Positions 7,116 through 10,125 of a stretch of DNA of 10,125 nt are shown here, one piece after another. Numbering within the stretch: the first letter of the stretch is position 1; the number at the start of each line of letters is the position of its first letter. This stretch comes from Nitrospiria bacterium (GTDB lineage Bacteria; Nitrospirota; CAKKRA01; 9FT-COMBO-42-15), in NCBI GenBank assembly GCA_919902475.1, contig CAKKRA010000252.1:1-10125 (forward strand). Direction: 5' to 3'. The position numbers and the translations under genes were made by a program. Under the pieces are notes generated by a model. The model made no database searches. It was not told the origin of the DNA and saw only the letters and a program-made list of their open reading frames with translations.

Positions 7116-7189
7116 ATTCCCCTTTAAACTAAATACAGCATTAGTTTGTTGTTTAACAATCTACTGCATAAAACTGTATTAAATACAAT

Positions 7190-7204
7190 GCAAGGAAGGT
7201 GCCA
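7190..7204 (-). promoter_or_regulatory. Sigma-54 (RpoN) promoter of the narK-nar operon
   Basis: On the minus strand TGGCAC-CTTCC-TTGC matches the RpoN consensus TGGCAC-N5-TTGC at every conserved base, with exact GG/GC spacing. It points to narK, with a predicted transcription start near 7178 and a leader of about 169 nt. The gene just upstream encodes a sigma-54 activator, which supports function. Confidence 0.88.
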
Positions 7205-7283
7205 CTCTAAAAAAATCTAATCTAACATTCTGAAATTACAAGTTTTTTATGTACAAAATAGAGTGAATATTATTGAATATTGC

Positions 7284-7300
7284 TGTAACAGAAATGTAAC
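7284..7300 (+). promoter_or_regulatory. Tandem TGTAAC site, proximal (candidate activator binding site)
   Basis: TGTAACAGAAATGTAAC holds two exact TGTAAC hexamers 11 bp apart, one helical turn. It covers about -106 to -122 from the predicted sigma-54 start, a normal enhancer distance. Strand of action is unknown. The binding protein is inferred to be the adjacent NtrC-family regulator. Confidence 0.5.
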
Positions 7301-7352
7301 GAAAAAAGATGGTTTTAAGGAATTTTTTTTAGATTACAAATAGATATGTCAT

Positions 7353-7369
7353 TGATACAGGAATGTAAC
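7353..7369 (+). promoter_or_regulatory. Tandem TGATAC/TGTAAC site, distal (candidate activator binding site)
   Basis: TGATACAGGAATGTAAC matches the proximal site at 14 of 17 positions and has the same 11-bp hexamer spacing. It covers about -175 to -191 from the predicted sigma-54 start. Confidence 0.5.
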
Positions 7370-7395
7370 TTGGACAGGCTTATTTGCTTAGTTAT

Positions 7396-7401
7396 TGTAA
7401 C
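7396..7401 (+). promoter_or_regulatory. Single TGTAAC hexamer upstream of the tandem sites
   Basis: A fourth exact TGTAAC, 32 bp (about three helical turns) from the hexamer at 7364. Its 11-bp partner position (TGCTTA at 7385) is poorly conserved. Confidence 0.3.
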
Positions 7402-7437
7402 ACTATCATTTCTCACAATAAAATTTAAGGAATATTG

Positions 7438-8841
7438 CTACATATCTTCTGTCTCTTTCTCTCTTTCCTTAATCAGGCCATAGGCCCTGCACTTTTCCCA
7501 TAAGGTCTTTCTTGATATGCCGAGCATCTTTGCTGCGAGGGTCTTGTTTCCTCCTGCCTCTTCTATAACCCTGCAAATATACTGTTTTTCAAAGACTGAT
7601 AATGCGCTTGAAAGGGGCTCTGAATAGTGAAGCCTGTTTGCAACCTTGAAGCCGGCATCGCAGCAGCTGCATATATCCTCTGGAAGGTCCCATGCCTGTA
7701 TCTCGCCGTCACGACACAATGTAACCCCCCTCTCTATGGCATTTTCAAGCTCCCTTACATTTCCGGGAAAATCGTATTTGAGCAAAAGCTCTCTCACCTC
7801 AAGGGAGAGGTTCTTAATAGGCTTATTCATCTGCTTTGAATAGGCGTCTAAGAAATGCTCTACGAGCAGGAGGATATCTTCCTTTCTTTCTCTTAAAGGC
7901 GGAAGAAAGACAGGCACAACATTTAACCTGTAATAAAGGTCTTCCCTGAAGCTTCCCTTCTGCACCTCTTTTTTTAAATCACGCTGCGTAGCGCAGATAA
8001 TCCTTACATCTACATTAATCGTCTCTGTGCCGCCAACCCTTTCAAGCTCCCTCTCCTGAAGAACCCTTAATAACTTGACCTGAACTGTCAGCGAAATCTC
8101 TCCAATCTCATCTAAAAAGAGCGTGCCCTTATGCGCCAGTTCAAACCTCCCCTTTTTCTGCTTTAATGCGCCTGTAAAGGCGCCCTTTTCATGGCCAAAT
8201 AGCTCTGCCTCAAGCAGGGTCTCTGGAAGCGCTGCGCAGCTTACCTTGATAAAGGCCTCGTCTTTTCTCGGGCTGTTATAATGAATAGCATTTGCAACAA
8301 GCTCCTTGCCTGTTCCGCTCTCTCCTGTAATCAGCACTGTAGTGTCGCTCTGCGCAACCACCTTGACCTTTTCAAAGACCTCCTTCATCTTATTGCTCTT
8401 TCCAATAATGCCGTTGAAATCATATTTGTCTTCTATCTTCTCCTTTAAATAGATATTCTCATCCTCAAGGTTTCTTAAACGTATCAATCGCTTGACAATA
8501 ATAATCATCTCATCCATAGAAAATGGCTTGGTAATATAGTCGTATGCCCCCATCCTCATTGCCTCAACAGCAGTCTCTACAGAACCGTAGGCAGTAATCA
8601 TTAATATCTTTGTCATAGGCGAATAATGCCTGCAGCTCTTTAATATATGCAGGCCATCTACCTCTGGAAGTTTGAGGTCTGTAATAACTATATCATAGAC
8701 ATTATCTTTTATTGCCTTCAGGCCTTCGCCTCCGGATTCTACGCTTGCAATATTATATCCCTCTGCCTTAAGCGCATCACTGATAGAGAGCCGCATTAAG
8801 GGTTCATCATCAATGATTAGAACGTTTGGTATCCTGTTCAT
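7438..8841 (-). CDS. NtrC-family sigma-54-dependent response regulator
   Basis: A 467-aa transcription activator. It has a receiver domain (about 5 to 120) with acidic pair D11/D12, phosphoacceptor Asp55, Thr83 and Lys105. The AAA+ domain (about 143 to 375) has Walker A GESGTGKE (173 to 180), the sigma-54-contacting loop GAFTGA (220 to 225), Walker B TLFLDEIG (240 to 247) and FREDLYYRLNV (298 to 308). A Fis-type HTH follows at about 415 to 455 (NKTLAAKMLGISRKTLWEK). Every catalytic motif is intact, so it should open RpoN promoters. Start: ATG with GGAGAT 5 nt upstream; the kinase stop lies 8 nt before it, so the pair is co-transcribed. The likely target is the sigma-54 promoter directly downstream. 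Oddity: the linker between AAA+ and HTH carries Cys391, Cys393 and Cys394, plus Cys376 before it, an unusual cluster that could respond to metal or redox. The signal is inferred, not shown, to be nitrate/nitrite or redox. Confidence 0.93.
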   Translation of the reverse strand: MNRIPNVLIIDDEPLMRLSISDALKAEGYNIASVESGGEGLKAIKDNVYDIVITDLKLPEVDGLHILKSCRHYSPMTKILMITAYGSVETAVEAMRMGAYDYITKPFSMDEMIIIVKRLIRLRNLEDENIYLKEKIEDKYDFNGIIGKSNKMKEVFEKVKVVAQSDTTVLITGESGTGKELVANAIHYNSPRKDEAFIKVSCAALPETLLEAELFGHEKGAFTGALKQKKGRFELAHKGTLFLDEIGEISLTVQVKLLRVLQERELERVGGTETINVDVRIICATQRDLKKEVQKGSFREDLYYRLNVVPVFLPPLRERKEDILLLVEHFLDAYSKQMNKPIKNLSLEVRELLLKYDFPGNVRELENAIERGVTLCRDGEIQAWDLPEDICSCCDAGFKVANRLHYSEPLSSALSVFEKQYICRVIEEAGGNKTLAAKMLGISRKTLWEKCRAYGLIKEREKETEDM

Positions 8842-8849
8842 TTAATCTC

Positions 8850-10125
8850 CTATTTATTTACCGGCAGTTTAACTGTAAAAGTTGTGCCTTTTCCCAACTC
8901 GCTTCTTGCCTCTATCCTGCCTGAGTGTTTCTCTACTATACCGCGGCTGACCGCAAGGCCAAGGCCTGTCCCTTTTCCCACATCCTTTGTTGTAAAGAAG
9001 GGATCAAATATCTTTGGAAATATATGAGGGGGGATGCCCTCTCCATTATCCATTACCTCTATACAGCACCATCCATCCTCCTGAAAGGTCTTTACCCTGA
9101 TCTGCCCCTTCCCCTTCATTGCCTGAACTGCATTCAAAAGTATATTCATTAACACCTGACTCATTTTGTGCTGGTCAACCATTAACTGCTGAAGAGATGG
9201 ATCAAGCTCTTTCTTGAGTTTTATGCCGTTCTTTTTTATAGCATAACCTATCAAGGAAAGGACACCTTCAATAAGGCTGTTGATATTCACAGATGCAAGC
9301 TCCGGCTCGTGCTGCAGTGAGAAATCAAGAAGCTGGTCAACAGTCCTCTGAACCCTGTGGATGCCGTCCTCCATGGATTTAATATATTCATCTTCCCTTT
9401 CCGGAGACAATCTCTTTTTGCGAAGGTTATAAAGGCAGTTTAGTATTCCGCCGAGGGGATTATTTATCTCATGGGCAATGCCTGCTGCAAGCTGGCCAAT
9501 GGCAGACATCTTCTCTGCCTGTATAACCTGCTGCTCAAGCAGCTTCTGGCTTGTTATATCCTTTGCTATGCCGAGCACCTCCACAATCTTCCCCTCATTG
9601 CTTCTAAGCGGTGAAACGCTGAGGGCAGCGTATTTTATCCCGCCCTGCTTATCTATCACCTCTACCTCATAGGTATGCCTTATACCTTCTGTTACTGTTT
9701 TTCTAAATCTATCGCCCTGATGCCTGCTTGAAAGAATTGTCAGAAAGGACTTGCCGATTAATTCATCCTTTTTATATCCCCACTCCTCAACCTTCTTATT
9801 AACATAAGTAATTATGCCCTCATGGTTCAGCGTATAAATAACATCATTTGCTGTTTCAAGGAGATTTTCTAAGTATTCCTTTGTCTCCTTCAGCTCCTTA
9901 GTCCTGCTATTGACCTTCTGCTCAAGTGTATCATAATATTCCTTCAACTGCCCTTCTAATTTTTTCCTGTCTGTAATATCCCTTACAAACGCCCTTGTCT
10001 TTACAAAATGGCCGTCAAGCGGGTGATACTGTGCTGTAGCGGTTACCTCTACATCTGTCCTTTTGCCAACCTTTGAGATAAACTGGGTCTCTATTGTGCT
10101 TATCCCCTCTTTTGCTGACCGCGCA
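8850..10125 (-). CDS. PAS-domain sensor histidine kinase, 3' part, cut by right window edge
   Basis: The partner kinase of the NtrC-family regulator: it autophosphorylates on His and passes phosphate to Asp55 of the regulator. The frame is open to the window edge, giving 424 visible residues, so the true start lies outside. In order: the end of a PAS/PAC domain (about 1 to 57, ending AFVRDITDRKKLEGQ), a coiled-coil linker (about 60 to 92), a second PAS domain (about 92 to 192, starting TANDVIYTLNHEGIITYVN), the dimerisation/phosphoacceptor helix with His218 in AAGIAHEINNPLGG, and the ATPase domain with the N-box NILLNAVQAM, G1 DNGEGIP, F-box FDPFFTT and G2 GTGLGL. No membrane segment is present in the visible part. 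The TTG at 9947 is not the start, because PAS sequence continues upstream in frame. The stop TAG overlaps the Shine-Dalgarno of the regulator gene. The sensed signal cannot be read from sequence. Confidence 0.92.
   Translation of the reverse strand, partial: ARSAKEGISTIETQFISKVGKRTDVEVTATAQYHPLDGHFVKTRAFVRDITDRKKLEGQLKEYYDTLEQKVNSRTKELKETKEYLENLLETANDVIYTLNHEGIITYVNKKVEEWGYKKDELIGKSFLTILSSRHQGDRFRKTVTEGIRHTYEVEVIDKQGGIKYAALSVSPLRSNEGKIVEVLGIAKDITSQKLLEQQVIQAEKMSAIGQLAAGIAHEINNPLGGILNCLYNLRKKRLSPEREDEYIKSMEDGIHRVQRTVDQLLDFSLQHEPELASVNINSLIEGVLSLIGYAIKKNGIKLKKELDPSLQQLMVDQHKMSQVLMNILLNAVQAMKGKGQIRVKTFQEDGWCCIEVMDNGEGIPPHIFPKIFDPFFTTKDVGKGTGLGLAVSRGIVEKHSGRIEARSELGKGTTFTVKLPVNK

Larger units (their letters stand above)
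7010..7437. other. Control region between the response regulator gene and narK (non-coding, AT-rich)
   Basis: No convincing coding frame is present. From the regulator side it contains TGTAAC repeats (7284 to 7401), a T-rich run (7323 to 7330), the sigma-54 promoter (7204 to 7190) and a leader with two hairpin candidates. No GC-rich hairpin followed by a T-run is seen after the regulator stop codon, so the two-component operon could read through into the nar operon. Two further 10-mers repeat here (GAATATTGCT at 7275 and 7430; TTTAAGGAAT at 7314 and 7424), but they are AT-rich and may be chance. Confidence 0.8.

Noticed and set aside
7149..7159. Palindrome TTGTTTAACAA as an FNR/DNR-type operator
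   Set aside because: The half-sites do not match TTGAT-N4-ATCAA, and it lies downstream of the predicted sigma-54 start; short AT palindromes are common here.
7221..7250. Possible sigma-70 elements (TTGTAA and TAGATT on the minus strand) just upstream of the sigma-54 promoter
   Set aside because: Weak matches in a very AT-rich stretch; not enough to call a second promoter.
7275..7439. Repeated 10-mers GAATATTGCT and TTTAAGGAAT as regulatory sites
   Set aside because: Only two copies each, AT-rich, with no phasing; one copy overlaps the regulator stop codon. Chance is a sufficient explanation.
9945..9947. TTG as start codon of the histidine kinase
   Set aside because: PAS/PAC sequence continues in frame upstream to the window edge, so this codon is internal.

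Overview
The window is a piece of a dissimilatory nitrate respiration (or nitrite oxidation) locus from a bacterium of moderate GC content. All six genes are on the minus strand, so transcription runs from the right edge to the left edge. The Shine-Dalgarno sites are strong (GGAGG-type), Arg codons AGA/AGG and Ile ATA are used freely, and a sigma-54 system is present. This suggests a Gram-negative anaerobe or facultative anaerobe, for example Nitrospirota (Thermodesulfovibrionia-like) or a former-Deltaproteobacteria lineage. That placement is inference only; nothing here fixes the taxon.

Right part (10125 to 7438): a two-component system. A PAS-containing histidine kinase, cut by the right window edge, is followed after 8 nt by an NtrC-family response regulator with receiver, sigma-54 AAA+ and Fis-type HTH domains.

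Centre (7437 to 7010): a 428-bp AT-rich control region. It holds a near-perfect sigma-54 promoter (TGGCAC-N5-TTGC, 7204 to 7190) pointing at the nitrate genes. Upstream of it are four exact TGTAAC hexamers plus one variant, arranged partly as 11-bp tandem pairs at typical enhancer distance. Downstream is a leader of about 170 nt with two possible hairpins. The simplest model is that the adjacent kinase/regulator pair activates this promoter.

Left part (7009 to 1): the nitrate operon, in order: a NarK-family nitrate/nitrite transporter, a UspA-family protein overlapping it by 11 nt, a membrane-anchored monohaem cytochrome c, the molybdenum catalytic subunit NarG (1260 aa, full length), and the iron-sulfur subunit NarH (first 251 residues). 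NarJ and NarI would be expected beyond the left edge. The transporter brings in nitrate or exchanges nitrate and nitrite, NarGH act at the cytoplasmic face (no Tat signal), and the cytochrome could exchange electrons with the complex on the periplasmic side. Because Nitrobacter-type nitrite oxidoreductases are NarG-like and also have a neighbouring cytochrome c, the direction of the reaction cannot be settled from this sequence.

The most unusual item is a 91-bp, strongly self-complementary element (5206 to 5296), flanked by 8-bp direct repeats TATTTAAA, that sits exactly at the stop codon of the uspA-like gene. It looks like a MITE-type insertion that changed the stop from TAA to TAG without altering the protein. 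No RNA genes, CRISPR arrays or transposase genes were found.
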